Translations under genes and position numbers: made by a program | The notes under the pieces: generated by a model | The model's database searches: none | Told to the model about the DNA's origin: nothing | The model's input: only the letters and a program-made list of their open reading frames with translations | NCBI GenBank assembly: GCA_002255575.1 | Contig: NCAT01000014.1 | Location: 1 to 64,000 of the forward strand | Length of the DNA: 64,000 nt | From: Acidocella sp. 20-57-95 | GTDB lineage: Bacteria; Pseudomonadota; Alphaproteobacteria; Acetobacterales; Acetobacteraceae | Reading direction: 5' to 3' | In this document: piece by piece, positions 53,080 through 61,837 of the stretch | Layout: the number at the start of each line of letters is the position of its first letter | Numbering within the stretch: position 1 is the stretch's first letter

Positions 53080-53904
53080 ATGGCACGTGACCTCAAAATT
53101 TCAAAGCTATTATCGCACATAACCGCTTGCAGAACCGCAACCCTGCCCGGCGAAAGGCTGCCATTTTATATTGGCGCCGATCAGGTGGGCTATGTGAAGC
53201 CGGATTTCGCCGCGCGTCTGGCGGCCTGTCCGGATATAAGCGTGACGGATAAGGTGGTGCTGGCGGTATCGGCCGCGCCGCGCCTGAATGAAATCGCCAA
53301 AGGCGCTGGTTCACGGATACGGTTTGAGGATTTTGATGTCCGGGCAGTGGTCGACGGCCCGGTGCTGGCCGTGTTGGACCGTGGTGCCTTGCCGGATTTT
53401 GGTGTGATCGGGGTTGGGGCGCACCTGAATGGCTTGGTGCAAAAGCCGGATGGCTGGCACCTTTGGGTGGCAAAACGCGCCGCGGATAAAAAGCTCGACC
53501 CCGGCAAATTGGACCATCTGGTGGCAGGCGGGGTTTCAGTCGGCATGACACCGTTTGAAACCTTGGTGAAGGAAGCCGGGGAAGAAGCCGGTTTGCCGGA
53601 AGATTTGGCCTCACAGGCCAAATTTGTCTGCCAGTTGCACTATAATATGGAGCGCCCGGAGGGGCTGCGGCGCGACGTGCTTTACGCCTATGATTGCGTG
53701 TTGCCAGACCAGTTTCACCCGGAACCCGCTGACGGCGAGGTCGAGAGTTTTGAGCTATGGCCGCTTGAGCGCGTGTTTGAGCGGGTTTGCAGCAGCGATG
53801 ACTTCAAATTTAACGTCAATCTGGTGCTGATCGACCTGTTCATCCGCTTTGCGCTGGTGACCGGCGCCGATGCAGCGTTGCTAAGGGCGGCGCTTAACTT
53901 TTAG
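53080..53904 (+). CDS. Nudix hydrolase with DUF4743 (thiamine-pyrophosphokinase-related)
   Basis: 274 residues. The Nudix box reads GGVSVGMTPFETLVKEAGEEAGL (G-x5-E-x7-REUxEExGU form, with Lys for Arg). N-terminal part (FYIGADQVGYVKPDFAARLAA) matches the DUF4743 domain that goes with Nudix units related to yeast Tpk1 C-terminal and plant NUDT20/24. VYAYDCVLPDQF-like and PADGEVESFELW follow the box. Substrate unknown, probably a modified nucleotide or thiamine derivative. Divergent with the ABC exporter. Confidence 0.85.
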   Translation: MARDLKISKLLSHITACRTATLPGERLPFYIGADQVGYVKPDFAARLAACPDISVTDKVVLAVSAAPRLNEIAKGAGSRIRFEDFDVRAVVDGPVLAVLDRGALPDFGVIGVGAHLNGLVQKPDGWHLWVAKRAADKKLDPGKLDHLVAGGVSVGMTPFETLVKEAGEEAGLPEDLASQAKFVCQLHYNMERPEGLRRDVLYAYDCVLPDQFHPEPADGEVESFELWPLERVFERVCSSDDFKFNVNLVLIDLFIRFALVTGADAALLRAALNF

Positions 53905-53967
53905 GAATGCTGCTTCGGGCAAGGTCGGTTGCCACAGCGTCTGATGCCGCTTGCAATGATGGGCCTT

Positions 53968-54480
53968 TTACTCCCGCAACTGCGGATTATCGTAAACGGG
54001 GTTGCGCCAGCGATGCAGCACGCGGGTAAGCGCTGCGGCGAGGTCACGCTTCTGGGTCTCGCCCAATTGGTGCCCAACCTCCTCGGCAATGCCCCGTGCC
54101 GACAAGGTGAGCCTCGGCACGGTGCCGGGGCGCTCTTCCAGCACCACGTTCAGCCAATAAGGAGATAACGTCACGGTTTTGGTTTTGCCATTCATATCAG
54201 TGCGCTGGATCACAAAATGGCTTTCGGACAGGCTTAACATCTCACAGGCGCGCGCCGCCCGCACGTTCAGCCAGAGCAGGAATATTGCCAGAGTGATATC
54301 GGCCCCATTGAAGCCGATCACCGGCCAGGCGCCGATGATGGCCATCAAGCTGGTTACGATCAGCGAGCCGGTCAGCATGGCACCGATCAGAATGATCAGG
54401 CCGCGTCGGTCGAGGCTGCGATGGGGCTTGACGGTGGCCACAAAGATCAGGCGTTCAGGGTTGGCGGTTACGGCATCCAT
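53968..54480 (-). CDS. DUF2244 membrane protein
   Basis: 170 residues from ATG 54480. Two adjacent hydrophobic segments (GLIILIGAMLTGSLIVTSLM, PVIGFNGADITLAIFLLWL), then a soluble part with ACEMLSLSESHFVIQR...SPYWLNVVLEE, which is the DUF2244 layout in alphaproteobacteria (often near nth and respiratory genes). Function unknown. It is divergent from nth with 42 bp between starts. Confidence 0.85.
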   Translation of the reverse strand: MDAVTANPERLIFVATVKPHRSLDRRGLIILIGAMLTGSLIVTSLMAIIGAWPVIGFNGADITLAIFLLWLNVRAARACEMLSLSESHFVIQRTDMNGKTKTVTLSPYWLNVVLEERPGTVPRLTLSARGIAEEVGHQLGETQKRDLAAALTRVLHRWRNPVYDNPQLRE

Positions 54481-54522
54481 GTCACATACATCGCGTATTG
54501 GTGTGGTTCGGCAAGGGATAAA

Positions 54523-55212
54523 ATGAGCGAAGCGGCAAAAACGAAACGGCCCAAATTGATGAAGGCGGCACATATTGCGCCGTTTCTCACAGCCATTGCC
54601 GCAGGCAACCCAGACCCCAAAACTGAATTGGATTATCAAACGCCCTACCAGCTGCTGGTGGCGGTGGTGATGTCTGCCCAGACCACCGATGTGGCCGTGA
54701 ATAAAGTCACCAAAACCTTGTTCGCCGAGGCACCTACCCCGCAGGCGATGGTGGCGTTGGGGGTGCAGGGTGTGGGGAGCCGGATTAAATCGATCGGGCT
54801 ATGGCAAGCCAAGGCCAAGAATGTGGTGGCATTGTCTGCCCAGCTTTTGGAATTGCATGGTGGCGAAGTGCCGGGCGCGCGTGAGGCGTTGGAGGCATTG
54901 CCCGGCGTGGGCCGCAAGACTGCCAACGTGGTGCTGAACGAGATTTTCGGCCAGGCGACAATGGCGGTGGATACGCATATTTTTCGCCTGGGCAACCGCA
55001 CCGGCATCGCCCCTGGTGCGACGCCACGGGCGGTGGAAGATGGGCTGCTCAAGCGTGTGCCCAAGGACATGCTCAAGCCCGCGCATTTATGGCTGATTCT
55101 GCACGGGCGCTATGTGTGCAAAGCCCGCACACCTGAATGCTGGCGCTGCGCCGGGGCAGCGTTTTGCGTGTTTAAGCCGAAAACCCGCGCGCCGCTGGGG
55201 AAAGGGACATAG
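54523..55212 (+). CDS. nth: endonuclease III
   Basis: 229 residues from ATG 54523. DNA glycosylase/AP lyase for oxidised pyrimidines. MSAQTTDVAVNKVT, the helix-hairpin-helix LPGVGRKTANVVLNEIF with catalytic Lys, the Asp in MAVDTHIFRLGNR, and the [4Fe-4S] cluster motif C-x7-C-x2-C-x5-C (VCKARTPECWRCAGAAFC). All active residues present. Single gene. Confidence 0.96.
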   Translation: MSEAAKTKRPKLMKAAHIAPFLTAIAAGNPDPKTELDYQTPYQLLVAVVMSAQTTDVAVNKVTKTLFAEAPTPQAMVALGVQGVGSRIKSIGLWQAKAKNVVALSAQLLELHGGEVPGAREALEALPGVGRKTANVVLNEIFGQATMAVDTHIFRLGNRTGIAPGATPRAVEDGLLKRVPKDMLKPAHLWLILHGRYVCKARTPECWRCAGAAFCVFKPKTRAPLGKGT

Positions 55213-55616
55213 CTACCCCGCGATTGTGGTTTTTTTTTCATGCTCACCCCGGCGGGAGTTTTTGCCAGCCCTGAGAAGATCCCCGCCTTCGCGGGGATGA
55301 CGAAAAAAGGGTGCGGGGATGACGAAAAAAGGGTGCGGGGATGACGAAAAAAGGGTGCGGGGATGACGAAAAAAGGGTGCGGGGATGACAAAAAAGGGTG
55401 CGGGGATGACGAAAAAAGGGTGCGGGGATGACGAAAAAAGGGTGCGGGGATGATGATAATTGGGTGAGGGGATGACGAAAAAAGGGTGCAGGGATGATGG
55501 AGGCGGGGTGCGGGGATGACCGGTGGAGAGGGCGGGGATGACGAGATTTAGGGTGCGGGGATGACGATAACAGAGCGCGGGGATGGACGGCTGGAGAGCG
55601 CGGGGCATGCGCATGA
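55213..55616. other. gene-free spacer holding the minisatellite
   Basis: No gene is supported between nth and the small-RNA candidate. A short inverted repeat (ATCCCCGC, CTTC loop, GCGGGGAT at 55279-55298), of the kind often dispersed in proteobacterial genomes, leads into the tandem repeats at 55293. Confidence 0.7.
55293..55601 (+). repeat. minisatellite, 14 units of about 22 bp
   Basis: Units read GGGGATGACGAAAAAAGGGT-GC. Units 1-4, 6, 7 and 9 are identical, unit 5 has one deleted base, and units 8 and 10-14 are degenerate, with lengths of 21-23 bp. The first unit grows out of the right half of the GCGGGGAT inverted repeat. The gradient from perfect to degenerate suggests recent amplification at the nth side. 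Unlike CRISPR there are no unique spacers. Confidence 0.95.
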
Positions 55617-55652
55617 ACAAAAAAAACCCGCTGGCTAAAAAGCCGGCGGGTT
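55617..55652 (-). terminator. intrinsic terminator of the small-RNA candidate
   Basis: On the minus strand a 12-bp stem (AACCCGCCGGCT/AGCCAGCGGGTT, one G-U pair) with a 4-nt loop is followed by eight U. There is no T-run on the plus strand, so it acts on minus-strand transcripts. Confidence 0.85.
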
Positions 55653-55758
55653 AAGTCAACAGGGAGGCTTCACGTCTGGGAGACGTTAGGTTTCTGGTCC
55701 GACACTGCCGGAAGAGAACCCTAAGCAGGCCTGGGTAGACCTGATATGTTGTATATAA
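55617..55758 (-). ncRNA. candidate structured small RNA
   Basis: About 140 nt on the minus strand with no coding potential. Three successive stem-loops can be drawn: CAGGTCT/AGGCCTG (55726-55743), GGTTCTC...CCAGAAACC with inner TCCG/CGGA (55689-55720), and ACGTCT/AGACGT with a 3-nt loop (55672-55686). A strong terminator ends it and an AT-rich promoter lies upstream. Size and structure are in the range of 6S RNA or of trans-acting small RNAs, but I find no sequence motif that names a family. It lies behind the LysR gene on the same strand. Confidence 0.5.
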
Positions 55759-55764
55759 GCCACA

Positions 55765-55794
55765 ATAGTAAATTATCTATAGTCAAAATGTAAA
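55765..55794 (-). promoter_or_regulatory. likely sigma-70 promoter of the small-RNA candidate
   Basis: On the minus strand TTTACA (55794-55789) and TACTAT (55770-55765) are 18 bp apart in a very AT-rich block. A TTGACT (55786-55781) overlaps and could be an alternative -35 element with a poorer -10. The transcript would start near 55758. Confidence 0.5.
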
Positions 55795-55868
55795 AATAAA
55801 TTACGAAAACGCGTTCGTGATCTCGACAGCTCCGGTGTTATTAGCCAAATTACGCATTTTCTTGCGTG

Positions 55869-56771
55869 TCAGTGGCCTCTTTCTGAAATACTTTTCACCA
55901 AAAAGTCACGGAAAACCGAGACGCGCTTGGAATTGCGCAGCTCTTCCGGGTACACGAAATACATATCGACATGCGGTTTTGGAACATTCGCCAACACCGC
56001 GACGAGCCCGGCTTGGTCTTGCACCAGATAATCCGGAATGGCGCCGATGCCGATGCCAGCGCGAATGGCAACCAGCATCGCTTGCAGGGAGTTCACTTCC
56101 AGATAGCCGCGCCGGGCGATGCCATCCTTACGGCCAGCCTCGGCCAGCCAGTTCACATCCTGCACCGGCTGCTTGCGGTCCCCGAACAACACTAATTTGT
56201 GCTTATCCAGATCCTCAGCGGTTTCCGGCGTGCCGTTGGCTTTCAAATACTCAGGCGAGGCCCAGATCTGCCAGCGAATTTCCCCCAGATGGCGTTGCAC
56301 CAAATCCGGCTGGCGGGGTGGGTGCATGCGGATCGCGACATCGGCTTCGCGCATCGCCAAATCCAGGTCGGTATCGTCCAGAATCAGCGTCACCGTTACA
56401 TCCGGGTGGGCCGCCAGGAAAGTTTTTAGGCGCGGCGCCAGCCACGTGACGCCGAAGCTGTGGGTGGTGGTGATTTTTAAGCGCCCGGCGGGTTTTTCCT
56501 TGCTTTCGGTCAGCAAAGCCTCGGTCATCGCGAGCTTGGCAAACACATCCCGCACGGTGCGGTTTAGTGCCTCACCCTGTTCGGTAAGGATCAAGCCGCG
56601 CGCGTGGCGGTGAAACAACGGCACAGAGAGCGCTTCTTCCAACGCCGAAATCTGCCGTGAGACGGCTGACTGGCTAAGGTTAAGTGTGTCACCCGCATGT
56701 GTGAAGCTGCCGGCTTCGGCGACAGCGTGGAATACCCGGAGTTTGTCCCAGTCCATTTTTTGCCCTGACAT
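55869..56771 (-). CDS. LysR-family transcriptional regulator
   Basis: 300 residues from ATG 56771, one base after the trxB stop (TAAAATG). N-terminal winged helix: LRVFHAVAEAGSFTHAGDTL, NLSQSAVSRQISALEEALSV, PLFHRHARGLILTEQGE. The C-terminal part is a LysR substrate-binding domain (GRLKITTTHSFGVTWLAPRL and following). Co-transcription with trxB suggests, but does not prove, a redox-linked regulon. Effector unknown. Confidence 0.92.
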   Translation of the reverse strand: MSGQKMDWDKLRVFHAVAEAGSFTHAGDTLNLSQSAVSRQISALEEALSVPLFHRHARGLILTEQGEALNRTVRDVFAKLAMTEALLTESKEKPAGRLKITTTHSFGVTWLAPRLKTFLAAHPDVTVTLILDDTDLDLAMREADVAIRMHPPRQPDLVQRHLGEIRWQIWASPEYLKANGTPETAEDLDKHKLVLFGDRKQPVQDVNWLAEAGRKDGIARRGYLEVNSLQAMLVAIRAGIGIGAIPDYLVQDQAGLVAVLANVPKPHVDMYFVYPEELRNSKRVSVFRDFLVKSISERGH

Positions 56772-56772
56772 T

Positions 56773-57738
56773 TTATGCTGCTTTCTCAATCTGCAGCGGG
56801 AGATTTGCAAGGAATTTTTCAGCTTCCAATGCGGCCATGCAGCCTGTGCCCGCGGCGGTCACGGCTTGGCGGAAAATTTTATCCTGTACATCACCAGCGG
56901 CAAACACGCCGGCAACCGAGGTTTGGGTGGTGCCGGGGGTGGTGATGATATAGCCTTCGGAATCGGTTTTAATCTGCCCTTCGAACACCGCCGTGGTGGG
57001 GGCGTGGCCAATGGCGATGAACACGCCGTCCACCGCAATGCTCTGCAAGGCGCCGGTTTTGGTGCTTTTCAGCGTCAGGCCCGTGACCACCGCAGGGGCG
57101 GCGGTGCCGGTGATTTCCTCCACCGCATGGTCCCAAATCACGGAGATTTTCGGGTTGGCAAATAACCGGTCCTGCAAGATTTTCTCGGCCCGCAGCGAAT
57201 CGCGCCGGTGCACCAATGTCACGTGGCTGGCATGGTGGGTGAGGTAGAGCGCTTCCTCAACCGCTGTATTGCCGCCGCCAATCACTGCAACTTTTTTGCC
57301 GCGATAGAAAAACCCGTCACAGGTGGCGCAGGCCGAAACGCCGCCGCCCTGGAAGGCTTGTTCAGACGGCAAACCGAGCCAGCGCGCTTGCGCACCGGTC
57401 GCGATAATCACCGCATCTGCCACAAACTCATCACCGGAATCCGCCCAGGCCCGAAGAGGGGTTTTCGAGAAATCCACCTTGGTGATGATGTCGTAAATGA
57501 TTCTGGTACCAACATGCTCGGCCTGCTTCGCCATCTGCTCCATCAGCCAGGGGCCCTGGATCGTCTCGGCAAAGCCGGGGTAATTTTCGACATCGGTGGT
57601 GATTGTAAGCTGCCCACCTGGCTGCAACCCAGCCACCATAATCGGCGCCAGATTGGCACGCGCAGCGTAAATGGCGGCGGTATAGCCCGCCGGACCAGCG
57701 CCGATGATTAAAACGCGGGTCTTGTGAACCTCAGTCAT
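56773..57738 (-). CDS. trxB: thioredoxin-disulfide reductase
   Basis: 321 residues. FAD motif VLIIGAGPAGYTAAIYAARA, redox pair in SACATCDGFFYRGK (CxxC), NADPH motif VAVIGGGNTAVEEALYL, and the C-terminal FAD motif GVFAAGDVQDKIFRQAVTAAG. It reduces thioredoxin with NADPH. The operon continues with the LysR gene. Divergent from the Lrp gene. Confidence 0.96.
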   Translation of the reverse strand: MTEVHKTRVLIIGAGPAGYTAAIYAARANLAPIMVAGLQPGGQLTITTDVENYPGFAETIQGPWLMEQMAKQAEHVGTRIIYDIITKVDFSKTPLRAWADSGDEFVADAVIIATGAQARWLGLPSEQAFQGGGVSACATCDGFFYRGKKVAVIGGGNTAVEEALYLTHHASHVTLVHRRDSLRAEKILQDRLFANPKISVIWDHAVEEITGTAAPAVVTGLTLKSTKTGALQSIAVDGVFIAIGHAPTTAVFEGQIKTDSEGYIITTPGTTQTSVAGVFAAGDVQDKIFRQAVTAAGTGCMAALEAEKFLANLPLQIEKAA

Positions 57739-57883
57739 AGAAAAGCAATCCGTTCAGAGTATTTCAGCTAGCATATCCGTGGTTTCGCGGCGGTTACAAG
57801 CAGCTATGCTAAATATCGTGCATGGCGCTTTTCGTAAGAGCAATTATATTGCGCAAATAGTTGTGAGAGTCTTGAGTAGAACC

Positions 57884-58369
57884 ATGAGCGAGCCGAACAT
57901 TTTGGACGAAATCGACCGCCGCATTTTGCTGGAATTGCAGCAAGATGGCCGGATGACCAATGTAGAGCTTGCCAAACGTGCCGGTATTTCGCCCCCACCC
58001 TGCCTGCGCCGGGTGCGCCGGTTGGAGGAAGCCGGCTATATTAAAGGCTACCATGCCGAGACTGATGGCCAGAAACTGGGCTGGCAAATTGCGTTCTTCG
58101 TGATTGTGGGTCTGGAAAGCCAAAAACAAGCCGTGCTCGACGGGTTTGAAACCCTGGTGGCCAACTGGCCGGAGGTTCGCGAATGCCACATGATCCGTGG
58201 CGGTGGCGATTTTCTGCTAAAATTGGTGGCACGTGACGCCGCGCATGAAAACCAGCTTACCGCCAAGCTCACAGGGGCTGCGAATGTGGCGAAGGTGCAA
58301 ACCCTGCAGACCATCCGCACCAGCCGCGCCTTGGCAGGCGTGCCGATGGAGCGCCTCTATGGGCAATAG
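57884..58369 (+). CDS. Lrp/AsnC-family transcriptional regulator
   Basis: 161 residues from ATG 57884; the frame extends upstream without similarity. N-terminal HTH: LDEIDRRILLELQQDGRMTN, VELAKRAGISPPPCLRRVRR, LEEAGYIKGYHAE. C-terminal RAM/AsnC ligand domain: VRECHMIRGGGDFLLKLVAR. It presumably senses an amino acid. Its end overlaps the next gene by 11 bp. Divergent from trxB. Confidence 0.94.
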   Translation: MSEPNILDEIDRRILLELQQDGRMTNVELAKRAGISPPPCLRRVRRLEEAGYIKGYHAETDGQKLGWQIAFFVIVGLESQKQAVLDGFETLVANWPEVRECHMIRGGGDFLLKLVARDAAHENQLTAKLTGAANVAKVQTLQTIRTSRALAGVPMERLYGQ

Positions 58370-59312
58370 GCTCCCCCGCTGGGTTGACCCTGCCTCCGCC
58401 GGGATCATCATCGCGGCCATTCTGGTTGATTTGGCCTGCCGCTTTGCGCCTGCCAACCTGCCTTATTTTTTCCCCTTCATTTTCAATGCGCCGGTGTTTT
58501 TGGGCTGCTGGTTCACGCTGCTTTGGTATTTACGCGGCTTTGCACGGACCCCGGTGGCAGAACGCCCCGGCAAGGTGCGGCAGAGTTTCTTCCTCACCGG
58601 CTTGGCGCTGATTTACTTCGTGCTGCAAACCAAGTTCGAATATCTCACCCAGCATATGTTCTTCCTCAACCGGGTGCAGGCGGTCAGCATTGGCATGGTC
58701 GCGCCCTTCTTCATCGCCATTGGCTGGATGAGTGAAATCCTCGCGCGTGGCATCCCCGCCTGGCTACTCACCGCCTGCCGCAGCAATACGGTCCGCCGCA
58801 TCGGCATCGTGCTGTTCCACCCGATCCCGGCGATGGCGCTGTTTCTCATCACCTCCGATGTCTGGCTGATCCCCGCCATCCATTTTGACGCGATGATCGA
58901 CCCCACGCTGTATGCCATTATGAATCTCTCCTGCCTCACTGGCGGGATGATCTTTTGGCTGGTGGTGTTGGACCCGCGGCCAACCCCGCTCAGCCGGTTT
59001 TCCTACCTCACCCGCGCCGGTGCCGGGTTTTTGGTGATGTTCCCGCAAATCGCGGTCAGCGCGTATATCGCGCTCACCAGTACTGATCTATATTCGTTCT
59101 ACACACTTTGCGGTCGGCTGTTCCCCTCCATCAGCCCCGCTTACGACCAGATGCTGGGCGGCCTGATCCAATGGATCCCGCCCGGCATGATGAACACCGC
59201 AGCCCTGATCATCTCGTTGAACGCGCTGCGCCTTTCCGACATCAAAACCCAAAAAACCGTCATCATCCCGCCAGGCGCTAAAATCTATAAGGCCACCTGG
59301 TTGGGGCAGTAA
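58359..59312 (+). CDS. CtaG_Caa3-type membrane protein (cytochrome oxidase assembly family)
   Basis: 317 residues from ATG 58359, inside the 3' end of the Lrp gene. About eight membrane segments. LTQHMFFLNRVQAVSIGMVAPFFIAIG has the H-M-x-x-H-like pattern of CtaG_Caa3 (DUF1404-like) proteins, though the second His is replaced, and VLFHPIPAMALFLITSDVWLIPAIHF follows the family order. Family members assist assembly of caa3-type oxidases with copper. No oxidase genes are in the window. Could also be an uncharacterised relative. Confidence 0.75.
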   Translation: MGNRLPRWVDPASAGIIIAAILVDLACRFAPANLPYFFPFIFNAPVFLGCWFTLLWYLRGFARTPVAERPGKVRQSFFLTGLALIYFVLQTKFEYLTQHMFFLNRVQAVSIGMVAPFFIAIGWMSEILARGIPAWLLTACRSNTVRRIGIVLFHPIPAMALFLITSDVWLIPAIHFDAMIDPTLYAIMNLSCLTGGMIFWLVVLDPRPTPLSRFSYLTRAGAGFLVMFPQIAVSAYIALTSTDLYSFYTLCGRLFPSISPAYDQMLGGLIQWIPPGMMNTAALIISLNALRLSDIKTQKTVIIPPGAKIYKATWLGQ

Positions 59313-59320
59313 CGGCAGGC

Positions 59321-60127
59321 TCAGGCGCCAGCCTCTCCCCGTACGCCAAGCGCCTCGTAGAGTTCCGGACGCCGGTCCGCGATGAGAGGGTCGGCTTTGC
59401 GGATGGCCGCGTGGGTGGTCTTGTCGCAGGTGGCATAGAGGGTGGTTTCGGTGCGCCCGGCGGCGGCGAGGATATCGCCATTGGGGGCGCAGATGCTGGA
59501 GAGGCCGATGTAGGACAGGCCGTCATCGTTACCGGAATGGTTGGCGTAGGCGACATAGACCTGGTTTTCATAGGCCCGGGCCGGGATGACGTGTTTCGCC
59601 ACTTGCTCGTAGGGTTCCATCTGGGCGGTGGGGATGAGGATGATATCCGCCCCGGCCAGGGCCAAACGGCGGGCAGGTTCGGGGAATTCGATATCGTAGC
59701 AGATCAGCAGGCCGATTTTGTAGCCGTGGAGTTCGGTGAGCGGAAATTCGGTGCCGAGCTGTTTGAACATGGCGCGGTCAAGCTCCCCGTACAGGTGGGA
59801 TTTGCGGTAATTGAGCAGGATACTGCCATCTGGCCCGATGAGGACGGCGGAATTGGCCACCTTGTCGCCCACGCGTTCGGGGTAGCCGAACACGATGGCG
59901 ATGTTGTGGGCTTTGGCGATGGCTTGCGCCGGGCTGAGCCCTTCAGCGGTGATGGCCTGCGCCAGCGCCGCTTGCGGGCCGATATTATAGCCGGAGAGGT
60001 ACATTTCCGGCAGGAGCAAAATGTCAGCGCCGTTGGCTTTGGCCTCGGCGGCTTTGGTCGCCATTAGCGCATAGGCGCCGGGAATATTGTTGATAAGGCC
60101 GGGGGTTTGGGCGAGGGCGATTTTCAT
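59321..60127 (-). CDS. carbon-nitrogen hydrolase (nitrilase superfamily)
   Basis: 268 residues. Catalytic triad: Glu in ILLLPEMYLSGYN, Lys in LNYRKSHLYGELDRAMF, Cys in IGLLICYDIEFPEPARRLAL. The pattern is that of amidase/N-carbamoyl-putrescine-like or NLP-type members (branch with R-K-S-H-L-Y). Substrate unknown; likely a linear amide. 16 bp behind ychF on the same strand, so may be in the same transcript. Confidence 0.88.
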   Translation of the reverse strand: MKIALAQTPGLINNIPGAYALMATKAAEAKANGADILLLPEMYLSGYNIGPQAALAQAITAEGLSPAQAIAKAHNIAIVFGYPERVGDKVANSAVLIGPDGSILLNYRKSHLYGELDRAMFKQLGTEFPLTELHGYKIGLLICYDIEFPEPARRLALAGADIILIPTAQMEPYEQVAKHVIPARAYENQVYVAYANHSGNDDGLSYIGLSSICAPNGDILAAAGRTETTLYATCDKTTHAAIRKADPLIADRRPELYEALGVRGEAGA

Positions 60128-60143
60128 GCCCTCACTCTACAGA

Positions 60144-61238
60144 TCAGACGTTGAAGCGGAAGAGCAAAACGTCGCCATCTTTTACAACATAGTCGCGGCC
60201 TTCGATGCGCAGCTTGCCGGCATCGCGGGCGCCGGCTTCGCCTTTATAGGCGATATAGTCCTCATAGGCGGTGGTTTCACAGGCGATGAAGCCGCGTTCG
60301 AAGTCGCCATGAATGACGCCCGCAGCGCCGGGGGCTTTGGTGCCTTTGATGATGGTCCAGGCGCGGGTTTCCTTGGGACCCACGGTGAAATAGGTGATCA
60401 GCCCCAGCAATTCGTAGCCAGCGCGGATCACGCGGTCGAGGCCGCTATCTTCGAGGCCAAGGTCGGCGAGGAAGGACGCGCGGTCTTCTTCCGGCAACTG
60501 GCTCACCTCAGCCTCGATGGCGGCGGAGACAACCACGTAGGCGGCACCTTGCGCCTTTGCCATCACGGCGACCCGCTCGCTTTGCGCATTGCCGGTGGCG
60601 GCGGCGGATTCCTCAACATTGCACACATACAGCACCGGCTTGGCGGTGAGCAGGTTGAGGCGTTTGACCGCTTCTTCCTCGCCCTTCGGCACGGCGGTGC
60701 GCGCCGCCTTACCATTTTCCAGCGCTGCCAGAATTGGTTCCATCAGCGCCACTTCGGCAGCGGCGTTTTTGTCGTTGCCCTTGGCTTTTTTCTGCAACAT
60801 CGGCAGGCGCTTTTGCAAACTTTCAAGGTCCGCCAGCATCAATTCGGTTTCTACCGTCTCGGCATCGCGGATCGGGTCAACGCTGCCTTCCACATGCGTC
60901 ACGTCGCTGTCTTCAAAGCAGCGCAGCACATGCACGATGGCGTCCACCTCGCGGATGTTGGCGAGAAACTGGTTGCCCAAACCTTCGCCTTTGGAGGCAC
61001 CACGCACCAGCCCGGCAATATCCACAAACTCCAAGCTGGTGGGAACCACCTTGATGGATTTGCCGATGATGGCGAGCTGATCCATCCGCTTATCTGGCAC
61101 CGCGACGCGGCCCACGTTAGGCTCGATGGTACAGAACGGGTAATTCGCCGCCTGGGCCGCCACCGTCGCGGTGAGCGCGTTGAAAAGGGTGGATTTGCCG
61201 ACATTCGGCAACCCAACAATACCGCAATTAAAACCCAT
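60144..61238 (-). CDS. ychF: YchF/OLA1-type ribosome-associated ATPase
   Basis: 364 residues. OBG-like P-loop NTPase: G1 GIVGLPNVGKSTLFNALT, G3 VDIAGLVRGASKGEGLGNQF, and the C-terminal TGS/YchF domain (ITYFTVGPKETRAWTIIKG, FERGFIACETTAYEDYI). Prefers ATP and binds ribosomes; redox-linked stress role in other bacteria. Start shares one base with the pth stop; ychF next to pth is a conserved order. Confidence 0.96.
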   Translation of the reverse strand: MGFNCGIVGLPNVGKSTLFNALTATVAAQAANYPFCTIEPNVGRVAVPDKRMDQLAIIGKSIKVVPTSLEFVDIAGLVRGASKGEGLGNQFLANIREVDAIVHVLRCFEDSDVTHVEGSVDPIRDAETVETELMLADLESLQKRLPMLQKKAKGNDKNAAAEVALMEPILAALENGKAARTAVPKGEEEAVKRLNLLTAKPVLYVCNVEESAAATGNAQSERVAVMAKAQGAAYVVVSAAIEAEVSQLPEEDRASFLADLGLEDSGLDRVIRAGYELLGLITYFTVGPKETRAWTIIKGTKAPGAAGVIHGDFERGFIACETTAYEDYIAYKGEAGARDAGKLRIEGRDYVVKDGDVLLFRFNV

Positions 61239-61816
61239 TATTTTGCTCCACCCCCAGCGCTCGCCACGCGGGTCATAAAATCTTCCGGTTTGCCGGCCGC
61301 CAGCAGGGATGCATTATCCGCCACCGCGTCCAGGCATGGCAGCAGCCAATCCATGTCCGCTTTGCCAAAGTCTCCCAGCACATAGCCGGTCACGCGGTTC
61401 TTGTCGCCCGGATGGCCGATGCCCAACCGCACCCGCCAATAATCTGGCGTGCCCAGCATCTGGTCCATACTGCGCAAGCCGTTATGGCCGGCCGCACCAC
61501 CACCGCGCTTGATGCGCAATTTGCCCGGCGCCAGATCCAGCTCATCATGAAAAACTGTAATATTTTGCGCAGGGATTTTGAAGAACGCAGCAGCAGCCTG
61601 GACCGATTCACCAGACAAATTCATGTAGGTCAGTGGCTTCAAAGCGATGATCTTTTCACCGCCCACCATGCCTTCACAACTCAACCCCTTGAAACGCGAA
61701 CGCCATGGGCTGAACCCATGGCGAATCGCAATCGTATCCACGGCCATAAAGCCGATATTGTGACGCTGCCGCGCCATGCCTGGCTCCGGGTTGCCAAGTC
61801 CAACCCATAGTAACAT
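61238..61816 (-). CDS. pth: peptidyl-tRNA hydrolase
   Basis: 192 residues. [27 protein letters not shown] holds Asn and catalytic His; [34 protein letters not shown] with Asp and [13 protein letters not shown] are all normal. Recycles tRNA from prematurely released peptidyl-tRNA. 21 bp after rplY; rplY-pth-ychF is a standard operon. Confidence 0.96.
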   Translation of the reverse strand: MLLWVGLGNPEPGMARQRHNIGFMAVDTIAIRHGFSPWRSRFKGLSCEGMVGGEKIIALKPLTYMNLSGESVQAAAAFFKIPAQNITVFHDELDLAPGKLRIKRGGGAAGHNGLRSMDQMLGTPDYWRVRLGIGHPGDKNRVTGYVLGDFGKADMDWLLPCLDAVADNASLLAAGKPEDFMTRVASAGGGAK

Positions 61817-61837
61817 GGCGCGGCAGTCTTTCGGGTT

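Noticed and set aside
55293-55601. CRISPR array
   Set aside because: Units are directly joined without unique spacers, and no cas genes are present.
55617-55758. SRP RNA identity for the small-RNA candidate
   Set aside because: The conserved GGAAG/AGCAG loop sequence is not present in the right arrangement on either strand.
60087-61385. 432-codon plus-strand frame opposite ychF
   Set aside because: Antisense to a complete YchF with all G motifs; His/Gly/Phe-rich shadow.
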